Assembly: GCA_944321495.1 (NCBI GenBank)
Contig: CALULP010000014.1
Span: forward strand, 1 to 64,000
Length of the DNA: 64,000 nt
Direction: 5' to 3'
DNA from: an uncultured Bacteroides sp.
Lineage (GTDB): Bacteria; Bacteroidota; Bacteroidia; Bacteroidales; Bacteroidaceae
In this document: piece by piece, positions 35,332-44,436 of the stretch
How positions within the stretch are numbered: the first letter of the stretch is position 1
How the letters are laid out: each line of letters opens with the position of its first letter
Position numbers and translations under genes: made by a program
The notes under the pieces: model-generated
Database searches by the model: none
What the model saw: only the letters and a program-made list of their open reading frames with translations
What the model was told of the DNA's origin: nothing

Positions 35332-35473
35332 GGAAAAACGGCAAAGGCATGGCGAAAAGTTTATCTTAAGGCTTCAGATATGTATCTTAAGCCTGCGGAT
35401 ATATATCTTAAGCCTTGCGATAATTATCTTTGCGCCTAAGATAAACTTTTCGCCATGCCTTTGCCGTTTTTCC
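35332..35473. repeat. 21-bp-period palindromic array with 37-bp perfect inverted ends
   Basis: A perfect 37-bp inverted repeat (35332-35368 and 35437-35473) encloses four TATCTT units starting at 35362, 35383, 35404 and 35425, exactly 21 bp apart. Junctions such as GATATATATC and GATAATTATC are palindromic. The element lies between divergent mnmA and porin genes. A sister array is at 43968-44063. Confidence 0.8.
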
Positions 35474-35640
35474 CAGCCTACCCACGGATTTTTCCGAGCC
35501 TGCGCCCGACTTTTCCGGACGGCAAGACAGACCGGAAGCGACATAGCCGGATGGCATTGTAACAGGAATGTAACAGATATGACATACCGCCATAACAGCC
35601 AATGCCGACCTTTGCGAGGAAAAACAACCCATTACAGCCC

Positions 35641-36696
35641 ATGCGAAAAGGTATATTGACGTTACTCACTGCCCTGTTGCCCTTGGCAATGGCGGCACAG
35701 GACGCCCCCGTCAACGACGACGGGAAGCGGATTGAGAAAGACAAGATGGAAACCAAGGATTACCTGCCCGAAGTACACGGCACCATACGGGCCAAATATG
35801 AATACCAGACGGGCATGCAGGCCAGCCGCTTCGAGGTGCGGACAGCCCGCGTCAGCCTGACGGGCAACATCCTGCCCACCATAGCCTACAAAGCCGAGAT
35901 AGACCTTTCGGATGAAGGGAACATCAAGATGCTGGACGCCTACGCCCGCCTTTTCCCCTGCAAAGGGCTGGCCATAACCGCCGGACAAATGCGCGTGCCC
36001 TTTACCATCGACGCCCACCGCTCGCCCCACGAACAATACTTCGCCAACCGCTCGTTCATTGCCAAGCAAGTGGGCAACGTGCGCGACGTGGGACTGACCG
36101 TAGGCTACGAACTCCCCATTGAAATGCCCGTCAAGCTGGAAGCGGGACTTTACAACGGCTCGGGACTGACCAACCAGAAAGTATGGCACAAGGAAATCAG
36201 CTACTCGGCAAAGGCTGAAATGATGCTCGCCCCGGGATTCAACCTGGCACTGAGCGCGCAAGCCATCGAGCCGCAAGACGTGACCATGCACGCCTACGAC
36301 ATCGGGGCCTACTACGAGACGGAACGCTTCCACATCGAAGGAGAATACCTGTACAAGACCTACGAGGACAATGCCTTCAAAGACGTAAGCTCGGTAAACG
36401 CCTTTGCCAACTACGACCTGCCGCTGAAGAAAGTGTTCAGGAAGATGTCGTTCCTCGTGCGCTACGACATGATGACCGACCACAGCAACGCACAGGCTTT
36501 GGACGAAACCACCGGCGCACTGGCCATCACCGACTACAAGCGCCACCGGGTGACAGGCGGACTGACCCTGAGCCTGTACAAAGCCTTCCGTGCCGACCTG
36601 CGGCTGAACTACGAAAAATATTTCTACCCGGAAGGAAGCATCGCCAAGGAATCGGAGCAGGACAAGGTGGTGGTCGAGCTGATGATACGCTTCTGA
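35641..36696 (+). CDS. outer membrane porin (phosphate-selective porin O/P-like)
   Basis: The protein has 351 residues from ATG 35641, which begins a signal peptide ending at MAAQD. It has many amphipathic strands: GTIRAKYEYQTG, RFEVRTARVSLTGNI, GLAITAGQMRVPF, DVGLTVGYELP, and the closing VVVELMIRF with terminal Phe typical of outer-membrane beta barrels. The start fits the Porin_O_P family. The substrate is not predictable. GACCTTTG, about 30 bp upstream, is a weak -7 match. Confidence 0.85.
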   Translation: MRKGILTLLTALLPLAMAAQDAPVNDDGKRIEKDKMETKDYLPEVHGTIRAKYEYQTGMQASRFEVRTARVSLTGNILPTIAYKAEIDLSDEGNIKMLDAYARLFPCKGLAITAGQMRVPFTIDAHRSPHEQYFANRSFIAKQVGNVRDVGLTVGYELPIEMPVKLEAGLYNGSGLTNQKVWHKEISYSAKAEMMLAPGFNLALSAQAIEPQDVTMHAYDIGAYYETERFHIEGEYLYKTYEDNAFKDVSSVNAFANYDLPLKKVFRKMSFLVRYDMMTDHSNAQALDETTGALAITDYKRHRVTGGLTLSLYKAFRADLRLNYEKYFYPEGSIAKESEQDKVVVELMIRF

Positions 36697-36723
36697 CACG
36701 CAGGTACATTCCACGGCAATAAA

Positions 36724-36755
36724 TTTGCTTATTTGCCCGGAATAACGTATATTTG
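36724..36755 (+). promoter_or_regulatory. Bacteroides-type promoter
   Basis: TTTG (36724-36727), 20 bases, TATATTTG (36748-36755), then ATG at 36785. It matches the consensus well and drives the ExoX-C-like gene. Confidence 0.6.
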
Positions 36756-36784
36756 GGTGGCAGACCCAAACCTGCCCACCCGAT

Positions 36785-37651
36785 ATGGCCAATCCTACAC
36801 TACCCGGTGTCAGCCCTGCCGAACAAGCCTTGCTATACAGCAAACTGAACGCTTACAACGAAGGGCGCGCCTCTTACAAAGAGGCGGGAGTTTATCTTGT
36901 GGTCCTGCCCCGCCCCGGCCATCCGGCCTATTCCCTCTGGATATATTCGCCCCTGCCCGAAAGGCAAGCCATCTTTTACCTCTGCGAGCTTTCGGCAGAC
37001 GTCAACGAGGCACTGCGCATGGCAAGCACCCTTTGTTTCTACTCCCCACGCCGGCTCTTGATAGTGGAGTATAACGCCAAACGCATGCAGAGTAAGGGAG
37101 ATGACCTGGTGGGATTCGGCAAATACCAGGGCCACTTCTTGCACGAGGTACTGCGGATTGACCCCGGCTACGTGACATGGATAGCTTACAAGTTCCAGCC
37201 CCGCATCCCCAAACAAGCACGTTTCCAACAGATTGCACGCATCTACCACTCGGCCTACACCGACTTCCAACGGCGGAAAATCCATGCGAAGAACAACGGA
37301 CGGTACTTAGGCAAGCCCGGGGACAAAGTGGAAGGACTGGCGCTCGTGCTTACCCAAGTACGCGTGGAGGACAATCCTTACAAGACGGGCATCAAGAACG
37401 GGCAGCCTTGCTTTTACGTGCGGCAAGAGATAAAAGCCCACGACCCTGCCGGGAACTCCGTCAGCTTCCGCATCAACGCACGCACGCCAAGCAGCAGCTC
37501 ATGCGCCCTGCCCGCCCTGGAACATGCCTACCGGCCGGGAGAAACCATAAAAATAGCGTCAGCCCGCATAGTTCGCACCTACACTGCAGGAGGCACGAAA
37601 TATACCCGGCTGACGCATGTCAGATTGGGATGTTCAGAAGATACGGAATAA
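36785..37651 (+). CDS. protein with ExoX-like C-terminal domain, unknown function
   Basis: The protein has 288 residues. The central FGKYQGHFLHEVLRIDPGYV, followed by TWIAYKF, matches the small ExoX-C-like domain (often written fGKykGk...DpgYl.W) found in nuclease and phage proteins. No exonuclease catalytic domain is present. The C-terminal part is rich in beta strands (LTQVRVEDNPYKTG, and VSFRINARTP). It stands alone, convergent with ispF. Nucleic-acid binding is plausible but unproven. Confidence 0.65.
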   Translation: MANPTLPGVSPAEQALLYSKLNAYNEGRASYKEAGVYLVVLPRPGHPAYSLWIYSPLPERQAIFYLCELSADVNEALRMASTLCFYSPRRLLIVEYNAKRMQSKGDDLVGFGKYQGHFLHEVLRIDPGYVTWIAYKFQPRIPKQARFQQIARIYHSAYTDFQRRKIHAKNNGRYLGKPGDKVEGLALVLTQVRVEDNPYKTGIKNGQPCFYVRQEIKAHDPAGNSVSFRINARTPSSSSCALPALEHAYRPGETIKIASARIVRTYTAGGTKYTRLTHVRLGCSEDTE

Positions 37652-37665
37652 GCAGGTCTCGGTTG

Positions 37666-38145
37666 TCAGTCCTTCACTATCAGCACCGTGGCATAGGCCG
37701 CTATGCCTTCTTCACGACCGGTGAATCCCAGTTTTTCGGTAGTGGTGGCTTTGATGGACACATCGTCGGCATCTACCCCCATGACGGATGACAATACCCG
37801 CTGCATTTCCGGAATGTGAGGATTGAGTTTGGGACGTTCGGCACACACCGTAGCATCTACATTCCCTACCGAATAACCCTTGCCTGCCAACAGCCCGACG
37901 GTTTTCTTCAGCAGGATTTTACTGTCTATGTTTTCAAACTCGCCCGCCGTGTCAGGAAAATGATAACCGATGTCGCGCATATTTGCCGCGCCCAACAAAG
38001 CATCGCAAATGGCATGTATCAGCACATCGGCATCCGAATGCCCCAACAAACCTTTCTCATGCTGCAGGCGGATGCCTCCCAGCCACAATTCACGTCCTTC
38101 CACCAGGCGGTGTACATCATAACCGAAGCCGACCCGTATTTTCAT
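37666..38145 (-). CDS. ispF: 2-C-methyl-D-erythritol 2,4-cyclodiphosphate synthase
   Basis: The protein has 159 residues from ATG 38145, where MKIRVGFGYDVHRLVEG is the family start. Metal ligands are in GYDVHRL (Asp, His) and KGLLGHSDADVLIHAICDA; the C-terminus has SIKATTTEKLGFTGREEGI. It catalyses the fifth step of the MEP isoprenoid pathway. Length is normal. Confidence 0.96.
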   Translation of the reverse strand: MKIRVGFGYDVHRLVEGRELWLGGIRLQHEKGLLGHSDADVLIHAICDALLGAANMRDIGYHFPDTAGEFENIDSKILLKKTVGLLAGKGYSVGNVDATVCAERPKLNPHIPEMQRVLSSVMGVDADDVSIKATTTEKLGFTGREEGIAAYATVLIVKD

Positions 38146-38182
38146 TGCGAAGAAATTGATATGATTAATAATAGAATATGAC

Positions 38183-38797
38183 CTAACGGATATGGAAATC
38201 GAGCACTTTCTCACTGCCCAGATAGCCTTGCAGGTGTTGCCCGACACGGACGGGGCCAACGCCTGCCGGAGTGCCCGTAAAAAGCAGGTCGCCCATCTTC
38301 AAAGTCATGAACCGGCTGACGTATGCAATGATGTCATCCACCCGGAAAAGCATATCGGCAGTGTGACCTTGCTGCACACTGTTTCCGTCTATCTCCAGCC
38401 TGAAGTCCAACTGCTGCACGTCGCCTCCAAGCTGTTCCAAAGGGACAAATGTACCAATGGCAGCAGAATTATCAAACCCCTTGCACAGTTCCCACGGATG
38501 GCCGACGGCACGGAAAGCCCGCTGCAAGTCGCGCGCCGTAAAGTCGATGCCCACCGTAGCAGCATCGTAATACCTGCGGGCAAAACGCGGGGCAATGTGC
38601 TTGCCAAGGCGGCAAATGCGTACCACCACCTCGGCCTCGTATTGTATTTCATCGGAAAAGTCAGGGAGGAAGAAAGGTTTCCCGTCTTTCAGAAGCGCAG
38701 AATCCGGCTTCATAAAAATGACCGGCTCACGACTTTGCGTATGCCCCAGCTCTTGATTGTGCAGGGCATAGTTCATTCCTACGGCTATAATTTTCAT
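38183..38797 (-). CDS. fumarylacetoacetate hydrolase family protein
   Basis: The protein has 204 residues with the FAH C-terminal fold: MKIIAVGMNYALHNQELGH, FMKPDSALLKDG, the metal ligands around EIQYEAEVVVRICR, GIDFTARDLQ, and LLFTGTPAGVGPVRVG at the end. Members hydrolyse or decarboxylate small 2-oxo acids; the substrate here is unknown. It overlaps rex by 4 bp and is co-transcribed with it. Confidence 0.9.
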   Translation of the reverse strand: MKIIAVGMNYALHNQELGHTQSREPVIFMKPDSALLKDGKPFFLPDFSDEIQYEAEVVVRICRLGKHIAPRFARRYYDAATVGIDFTARDLQRAFRAVGHPWELCKGFDNSAAIGTFVPLEQLGGDVQQLDFRLEIDGNSVQQGHTADMLFRVDDIIAYVSRFMTLKMGDLLFTGTPAGVGPVRVGQHLQGYLGSEKVLDFHIR

Positions 38798-39462
38798 GAT
38801 TGGTTCTCGTTACAGTTCAAGCGATTGAACATCAAAGCCAGGTGGGCATAAAGCGACGTGTTCTGCACTACGATACGCTCGGGCACGCGAATGCGGAACG
38901 GGGTAAAATTCCAGACTGCCTTGATACCTCCCGCCACCATTTTGTCCGTAATGCGTTGCGCTATCTCGATAGGAACGGTCAATACCCCGATACGGACATC
39001 GTATTCCTCCCGCTTCCGTTCAAACTCATCGGGATGGAAAATAGGAATGCCATTCAAACGGGTACCGACCAACTCCGGATTGACATCGAACGCCGCCACA
39101 ATCTCCAGCCCGAAATGCGCCAAGCCGGAGTCGCGCAACAAAGCGCCTCCCAAGCTGCCCACCCCGAACAGGAACGCCTTATGGATATTGGTAAAGCCCA
39201 AGAAATCTTCGAGCACGGCAATCAACGTGTCAACCTCATAGCCCACACGCGTGCGCCCTGAAATGTTGACATACGACAAGTCTTTGGCAATCTGCGATGC
39301 GTCGATGCCCGTTTCCTTGGAAATCTGCGTAGACGACACGAAGCGTTCTCCCTTTTGCTTCAGCAACTTTACATTGGAAAGATACCATGGCAAACGGCGC
39401 AAGGTAGGCTCCGGCACTTTCGCCACTTCCCTCTTTGGTAATGCATTGCCCATCGCTTTCAT
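38794..39462 (-). CDS. rex: redox-sensing transcriptional repressor Rex
   Basis: The protein has 222 residues from ATG 39462; ATG 39453 is also possible. The N-terminal winged helix has LRRLPWYLSNVKLLKQKG and TGIDASQIAKDLSY; the NADH-binding Rossmann domain has FLFGVGSLGGALL and IVAAFDVNPELVG. The C-terminus (ERIVVQNTSLYAHLAL) forms the swapped dimer. It represses fermentation and respiration genes when NADH is low. Confidence 0.94.
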   Translation of the reverse strand: MKAMGNALPKREVAKVPEPTLRRLPWYLSNVKLLKQKGERFVSSTQISKETGIDASQIAKDLSYVNISGRTRVGYEVDTLIAVLEDFLGFTNIHKAFLFGVGSLGGALLRDSGLAHFGLEIVAAFDVNPELVGTRLNGIPIFHPDEFERKREEYDVRIGVLTVPIEIAQRITDKMVAGGIKAVWNFTPFRIRVPERIVVQNTSLYAHLALMFNRLNCNENQS

Positions 39463-39653
39463 CTTGTCTGTCTTTAGTCTATGATAAGGCAAAATTACTG
39501 CTTTTTCCCCATCAAAGTACGAATCGCATACAAAGGTTAACATAATTTCCAGTTAACGCATCAAGTTAACGGCAAAAAGCGTACTTTTGAAGCCCGGGAC
39601 AGGCAGCTGCCGGACACCTTTCAATACTAACACTAAAAGAAACATCCACCGAC

Positions 39654-40007
39654 ATGGCAAAGCATACGAAAAACAACGATTGGAAAGAACGGTTGAACAT
39701 AGTCTACTCCACCAACCCCGATTACCAATACCAGACCGAACAAGAAGAAGAAGAGCCAGACACGCCGCCCGCAGCACAACAGAAGCTTCGTGTACAATTG
39801 GACCGGCGCAACCGGGGCGGGAAAACCGTTACCTTGGTCACCGGCTTCATCGGGACGGATGAAGACCTTAAAGCATTGGGCAAGTTGCTGAAAAGCAAAT
39901 GCGGCGTCGGAGGCAGTGCCAAAGACGGGGAAATCATCGTGCAAGGCGATTTCAAGCAAAAAGTCATCGATTTATTGAAACAGGAAGGGTTTACCCAAAC
40001 CAAATAA
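39654..40007 (+). CDS. eIF1/SUI1-like translation initiation factor family protein
   Basis: The protein has 117 residues with a short disordered, Glu-rich N-terminus (QTEQEEEEPDTPPAAQQ), then the SUI1 fold with RNRGGKTVTLVTGFIG and CGVGGSAKDGEIIVQGDF. The Gly-rich loop matches YciH-type bacterial homologues. A role in start-codon discrimination is known only from archaeal/eukaryotic relatives and is poorly defined in bacteria. It ends in a strong bidirectional terminator. Confidence 0.9.
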   Translation: MAKHTKNNDWKERLNIVYSTNPDYQYQTEQEEEEPDTPPAAQQKLRVQLDRRNRGGKTVTLVTGFIGTDEDLKALGKLLKSKCGVGGSAKDGEIIVQGDFKQKVIDLLKQEGFTQTK

Positions 40008-40031
40008 CCGCCGCAAGTGCCAAGACGCTAC

Positions 40032-40084
40032 AAAGCGAGCCATATCACACTCCGTTTCCAGGGGTAAAGATATGGCTCGCTTTT
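40032..40084. terminator. strong bidirectional terminator
   Basis: A 15-bp stem, AAAGCGAGCCATATC (40032-40046), pairs with GATATGGCTCGCTTT (40069-40083), followed by T-rich sequence. It separates the eIF1-like gene from the convergent wzz-like gene. Confidence 0.8.
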
Positions 40085-40102
40085 ATATTTTCCGGCAAGC
40101 TG

Positions 40103-41239
40103 TCATTCCGCGGCAGGCGATGCCGGCTGTACCTCTCCGGCGCCCTTATCCCGCCAAGTCTTGATAAAGTCCTTGCCAAACAGAATCCAGCCCACACAAC
40201 CTACGCCGGCCAAGAACACAAAGCCTACCAATATCATCAGCTTATTGGGCTTGGAGGCACGCAACGGCACCGTAGCAGGCTGCACTACCGTATATACAGG
40301 CGTGATTTCCTGCACTTTCGCCTTTGCCATCTGCAATTGTTGGGATACTTGCGTATAAACCTGGTAGGCAAGGTTCATCTCATTCTGCAACCGTTCTTCC
40401 TCTACCGCGAAACGGCGCAATATGATGTTCTGGTTGGCATCCACAAACGCGGCATACTTCTGCTGTGCTTCTTCATAATTCGCCTTTGCCTCTTCATACA
40501 ACTTTTCGGTAAAGGCCAAGTCATGACGTGCCTTGTTCGTACGGTAATCCGTAATGTAATTTTGCAGGCAATGCATCACGGTATCGGTCAGGGAAGCCGA
40601 AATCAACGGGTCTTGCATAGTGACGGTCAGGGTGGTAATGCCGGTTTTCTTATCCATCGACACCGAAAGCCGATTGTTCAACGCCGCGGCAATGCCCGCT
40701 TCTTCCGCCGTCAGCTGGAAGGGGTCAAGCTGTTTTTCCTCGTCCGTTTCCGGTTCGTCCTTGAACAGAGACATTGTCCAGCCCAGCACTTTGAAGGGAG
40801 CAGAAATGACAGCGCTCCACCACGACACACGTTGTTCGTCCTTCAGATAGGCATACAGGGTCGTGTCGATTTTCCCTTCCCCGTCTTTCACGCGGATGTT
40901 GAACAAGTCTACCAGGAACGGAGTAGAACTCACAATATCCGGATAAAGTTCGGGCGACAAGGCGTCTTCACCCGAACTGCTGCCCAGGTTGATACCCGCC
41001 ATGGCAGCCAAAGCCCCCATGCTGCCGCTCGTCGACTTCCCGCTGGCCTCGGGTGCCAAGGTCACGGTCGTGGAATATTCCTTCGGGATGCTGAACGCCA
41101 CCACCAGCGCCACCACCACGGCAATTCCGCAAGCCTTGAAAATCAATTTGCGGTCTGCCCATACCTTTTGGGCAAGTTCTATCAGGTCTATTTCTTGTTC
41201 TTCGGGATGCGCGCCCGATTCAATTTTGTCTTCACTCAT
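40103..41239 (-). CDS. Wzz-type polysaccharide chain-length determinant
   Basis: The protein has 378 residues from ATG 41239. EIDLIELAQKVW begins the cytoplasmic tail; TM1 is GIAVVVALVVAF and TM2 is MILVGFVFLAGVGCVGWIL near residue 350. Between them lies a periplasmic coiled-coil domain. Proline-rich VQPATVPLRASKPNK precedes TM2, as in Wzz/PCP proteins. It sets the length of exported capsule or exopolysaccharide chains and pairs with the Wza-like gene 8 bp upstream. No glycosyltransferases are in the window. Confidence 0.92.
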   Translation of the reverse strand: MSEDKIESGAHPEEQEIDLIELAQKVWADRKLIFKACGIAVVVALVVAFSIPKEYSTTVTLAPEASGKSTSGSMGALAAMAGINLGSSSGEDALSPELYPDIVSSTPFLVDLFNIRVKDGEGKIDTTLYAYLKDEQRVSWWSAVISAPFKVLGWTMSLFKDEPETDEEKQLDPFQLTAEEAGIAAALNNRLSVSMDKKTGITTLTVTMQDPLISASLTDTVMHCLQNYITDYRTNKARHDLAFTEKLYEEAKANYEEAQQKYAAFVDANQNIILRRFAVEEERLQNEMNLAYQVYTQVSQQLQMAKAKVQEITPVYTVVQPATVPLRASKPNKLMILVGFVFLAGVGCVGWILFGKDFIKTWRDKGAGEVQPASPAAE

Positions 41240-41247
41240 GAGTTTCA

Positions 41248-43752
41248 CTATTTAAAGAGGTTAACCAATGTGGCGACCATGGTAGCCAGCGATGCGGCAG
41301 ATGTACCCATGCCTATGATTTCTGCCGGCGACATCCGGTTCCGGTTGTCCTTTTGCGGCACAATAATTTCACACCCGGGTTCGATGGCTTTCGATTTCGA
41401 CTTCAGGCGCGACACGGTACCGTTCATGTAGACCACATACACCTTGCGTTTCTTGGCATTGTTGCCATAGCCTCCCGCCTGGTTGATGTAGTAGCGCAGG
41501 TTTTCCCCTTTCTTGTAAGACACGGTGTTGGGATACATGACTGCCCCGTTGATTTTTACCGTATTCACGTATTCGGGCACCATCAGCAGGTCGCCTTCGC
41601 GCAATACCATGTCGTAGTCCGAGCCCGGTTTCTCCAGCGCCATATCCAGGTTGATGCCGACGGAGTATGTGTCCGACACGTCCAGCTGGTCCACTGCAAT
41701 GGAGTCGCCGCTCATCCGCGCCATGCGCAACATGTCATCCTTCCGGCGAAGTTCTTCTTCCGTCATTTTGCGTATCAGACGGGCACCCCTTACGTAAGCA
41801 TCGGGAGTAATGCCGCCGGCTTTTTTGATAAGGTCGCTCAGACGCTCGTTTTTCTTGGACAAGGCATAGCTTCCGCTGAACAATACTTCGCCCTCTACCG
41901 TCACGTTCTGTTGCGGATGGTAAGCCGGACTTTTGCGGATGTACACTTCGTCGAAAGGCGCCAGGCGGAAATCCCCGCTGCCCTTGCCCACCAGCAGCCC
42001 GTCTTTCAAGTCAAAGACAAATGTCTCGCCAATCGTGGTGCTGAACTCCGAGCTGCGCGGATTCTTGACGCGGCGGGCAACTTCCACCTTGGTGGTTGCC
42101 GCGGCTTCCAGCAAGCCTCCGGCCTGCAGTACCAGGTCTTCTATCGTCATGTTGTCGGAGTACAGGTACGTACCGGGGTTGGCCACTTCGCCGTGGATGG
42201 TAAGGGTGCGTTCTTCCTGCAGGTCGTGGATGCTGGGGATGTACAGCACATCGTTTTTCTGCAACGGGATATCGGCCACGCTGCCGTTCATAATGCCCTT
42301 GACGTCGACCTGGATGATTTCATGCGTCAGGTCTTCATGCTCGCGGTCCACAACCGCCCGGTTCAGGAAAGCGTCGCCTTTCAGGCCTTCGGCTTTCTTA
42401 ATCAGCTGTTTCACCGTGTTCACGTCGGCAGTCAGCTGGTACAATCCGGGACGATATACAGCCCCGCGCACCTCGATGCGGTTTTCAAAACGCTGCAACA
42501 CGGAGTCCACGCTGACCTCGTCGCCGTCGTCCAAGGCAAAGGCTGCGTAATCGGTGTCATCCACATTATAAATCTGCTGCTCACGCCCGCTCTTGCGGAT
42601 GACGCGCACAGCCTTCTTGTAAGCATCACCGGTAAAGTTGCCGGCATACTCCAGCAGCTTGTCCATGGTTTCACGGGGTTTCATCTCGTAGAACATCGGT
42701 CGCTTCACCTTGCCGGTAATCCGTACCAGCGACTGGTAAGGGCTTACGATGACCACATCGCCGTCTTGCAGGCGGATGTCATCCTTTATCTTCCCCTGCA
42801 TGATGTAGTCGTACACGTCCAGGTTGGCTATGACCTTTTCGCCGCGCACCACCTTGATGTCGCGCAACGTACCGATGTCGTTCACGCCGCCTGCATTGTA
42901 CAGGGCATGGAATACCGACGCGAATGCCGACAGGGTATATGTGCCGGGCACGACAACCTCGCCCATGACATTGACCTGTATGGAGCGGATTTCGCCCAAC
43001 GACAGCTTGACTTGGGTAGACGGCAGGTTGCCGGACACGCCGGAGTATATCTTCGCGAATGCCTGCTTCAGGTATTCATTGGCTTCTTCCACGGTTTTCC
43101 CGCTCAGGTACACCGGTCCAAGGTTGCTGACCAGGATGCTTCCCTCGGGCGATATGGTCTGGCGGATGGTGATTTCCGATGCCCCCCACACGTCGATAAT
43201 CACTTCATCGCCGGGTCCCAGCTGGTAGTTGGCCGGCGTGGCAATGTTCATGCTGGGTTCAAAAGTCAGGTAGGGGTTGGTAAATATGTTATGGCCGAAA
43301 ATCTGTTCGGTAGGGTCTTCTTCCTCTTCTTCCTCCATATCCGGATACAGGCCTTCATACATGGCCAGGGAGTCTTCCTGCGCCATTTCCTCATCGGTCA
43401 TCATCCGGTTTGTGGCACGCACTCCCGTTTCGGTCATCCGGCGTTTCTTCTGCTTGTCCTTACTCTTGTCAGCATACTTCTTTTGTCCGCGCTGGCGTGA
43501 ACGGTTGGCGTCGGTCCCCTCCCCGTCCAGATATTCGCCCGACTGCTCGGCCTCGTATTCCTCGCGTATTCTTTCCACCTGTTCCTTGGTGATGCCCCGG
43601 CGCATCAGCTCGCTGACGATCTGCTTTTCCGGTTTGCCTGCCTTTTGGGCGTCCAACACATACTGGATTACCTGGTCGTCAGTCATTTGTTGGGCCAAAG
43701 CCGCCCCACACAGAGCAAACGCCAAGACAAATAATGTAAGTAACCTGCGCAT
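41248..43752 (-). CDS. Wza-like polysaccharide export protein with SLBB repeats
   Basis: The protein has 834 residues from ATG 43752; the signal peptide begins at MRRLLTLFVLAFALCGAALA. A charged linker (about 60-140) with KADKSKDKQKKRR-like sequence leads to a Poly_export domain (ATPANYQLGPGDEVIIDVWG). At least five SLBB domains follow (VNVMGEVVVPGTYTL, RITGKVKRPMFYEM, EVRGAVYRPGLYQL, TIHGEVANPGTYLY, VTVEGEVLFSGSYAL). A final TM-like segment lies at MGTSAASLATMVATLVNLF. It forms the outer-membrane channel for capsule or exopolysaccharide, with the Wzz partner downstream. Confidence 0.93.
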   Translation of the reverse strand: MRRLLTLFVLAFALCGAALAQQMTDDQVIQYVLDAQKAGKPEKQIVSELMRRGITKEQVERIREEYEAEQSGEYLDGEGTDANRSRQRGQKKYADKSKDKQKKRRMTETGVRATNRMMTDEEMAQEDSLAMYEGLYPDMEEEEEEDPTEQIFGHNIFTNPYLTFEPSMNIATPANYQLGPGDEVIIDVWGASEITIRQTISPEGSILVSNLGPVYLSGKTVEEANEYLKQAFAKIYSGVSGNLPSTQVKLSLGEIRSIQVNVMGEVVVPGTYTLSAFASVFHALYNAGGVNDIGTLRDIKVVRGEKVIANLDVYDYIMQGKIKDDIRLQDGDVVIVSPYQSLVRITGKVKRPMFYEMKPRETMDKLLEYAGNFTGDAYKKAVRVIRKSGREQQIYNVDDTDYAAFALDDGDEVSVDSVLQRFENRIEVRGAVYRPGLYQLTADVNTVKQLIKKAEGLKGDAFLNRAVVDREHEDLTHEIIQVDVKGIMNGSVADIPLQKNDVLYIPSIHDLQEERTLTIHGEVANPGTYLYSDNMTIEDLVLQAGGLLEAAATTKVEVARRVKNPRSSEFSTTIGETFVFDLKDGLLVGKGSGDFRLAPFDEVYIRKSPAYHPQQNVTVEGEVLFSGSYALSKKNERLSDLIKKAGGITPDAYVRGARLIRKMTEEELRRKDDMLRMARMSGDSIAVDQLDVSDTYSVGINLDMALEKPGSDYDMVLREGDLLMVPEYVNTVKINGAVMYPNTVSYKKGENLRYYINQAGGYGNNAKKRKVYVVYMNGTVSRLKSKSKAIEPGCEIIVPQKDNRNRMSPAEIIGMGTSAASLATMVATLVNLFK

Positions 43753-43967
43753 AAGTTCTTCCGTTAATTCTTTTTGAATCCTCGTTTTTTGTTTAATCGG
43801 GGGCAAAGTTAAGAATATTATTCATATTAACCGCCTTACCCCGGAAGTTTTGACACCCCGATGTTCCCAAAGCACGCGGCAAAGCCGCACGGGACGCCGC
43901 CGGGAAATGATGCGGACGGGAACAAAAATACCATTCCCCGTGCAAAGAAAAACGGAAAGCCGGAACG

Positions 43968-44063
43968 AAAAGTTTATCTTAGCCCCTAAGATATATATCT
44001 TAAGCCTGTCGATAATTATCTTAGGCGCAAAGATAATTATCTTCAGTCTTAAGATAAACTTTT
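43968..44063. repeat. 21-bp-period palindromic array, second copy
   Basis: AAAAGTTTATCTTA (43968-43981) and its complement TAAGATAAACTTTT (44050-44063) enclose four TATCTT units at 43975, 43996, 44017 and 44038, again 21 bp apart. Junctions are palindromic (GATAATTATC). The outer arms are shorter than in the first copy. It lies between the Wza-like gene and the tRNA. No gene is seen in the rest of this gap (43753-44249). Confidence 0.75.
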
Positions 44064-44249
44064 GGAGCCGGCAACAGATGTTTTATATCGCAGGACAAAG
44101 TTTTTTCCTCCCCGGCAAAAGGAAGAATGCCCGCCCTCCCCCGGAAGGCAACACGGCATCTCCCCCCAAAAGAAAAAAAGAAAAAAAACGCCGATTCCTT
44201 TTGCATTTTGAAATAAAGCAGTACTTTTGCACCCCGTAAACAACCCATC

Positions 44250-44325
<76 letters not shown>

Positions 44326-44360
44326 AAAGAGGTGCCCCGAGACGCCTCTTTTTCTTTTTT
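44326..44360 (+). terminator. terminator after tRNA-Thr
   Basis: AAAGAGGTG pairs with CGCCTCTTT around a short loop, followed by a long T-run. Confidence 0.75.
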
Positions 44361-44436
44361 TGCGGCTCCGCCTTGCACATTCCCGCCTATTCTTACTACC
44401 TTTGCCCATCATTCACCAAGCACCCGTGGCATCCCC

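Noticed and set aside
35332..35473. CRISPR-like array
   Set aside because: The 21-bp units are adjacent and themselves palindromic, there are no unique spacers of 30 bp or more, and no cas genes are near.
41353..43500. 715-codon plus-strand frame opposite the Wza-like gene
   Set aside because: It is rich in His, Val and Gln, as expected for the complement of a GC-rich gene; the minus-strand SLBB repeats are unmistakable.
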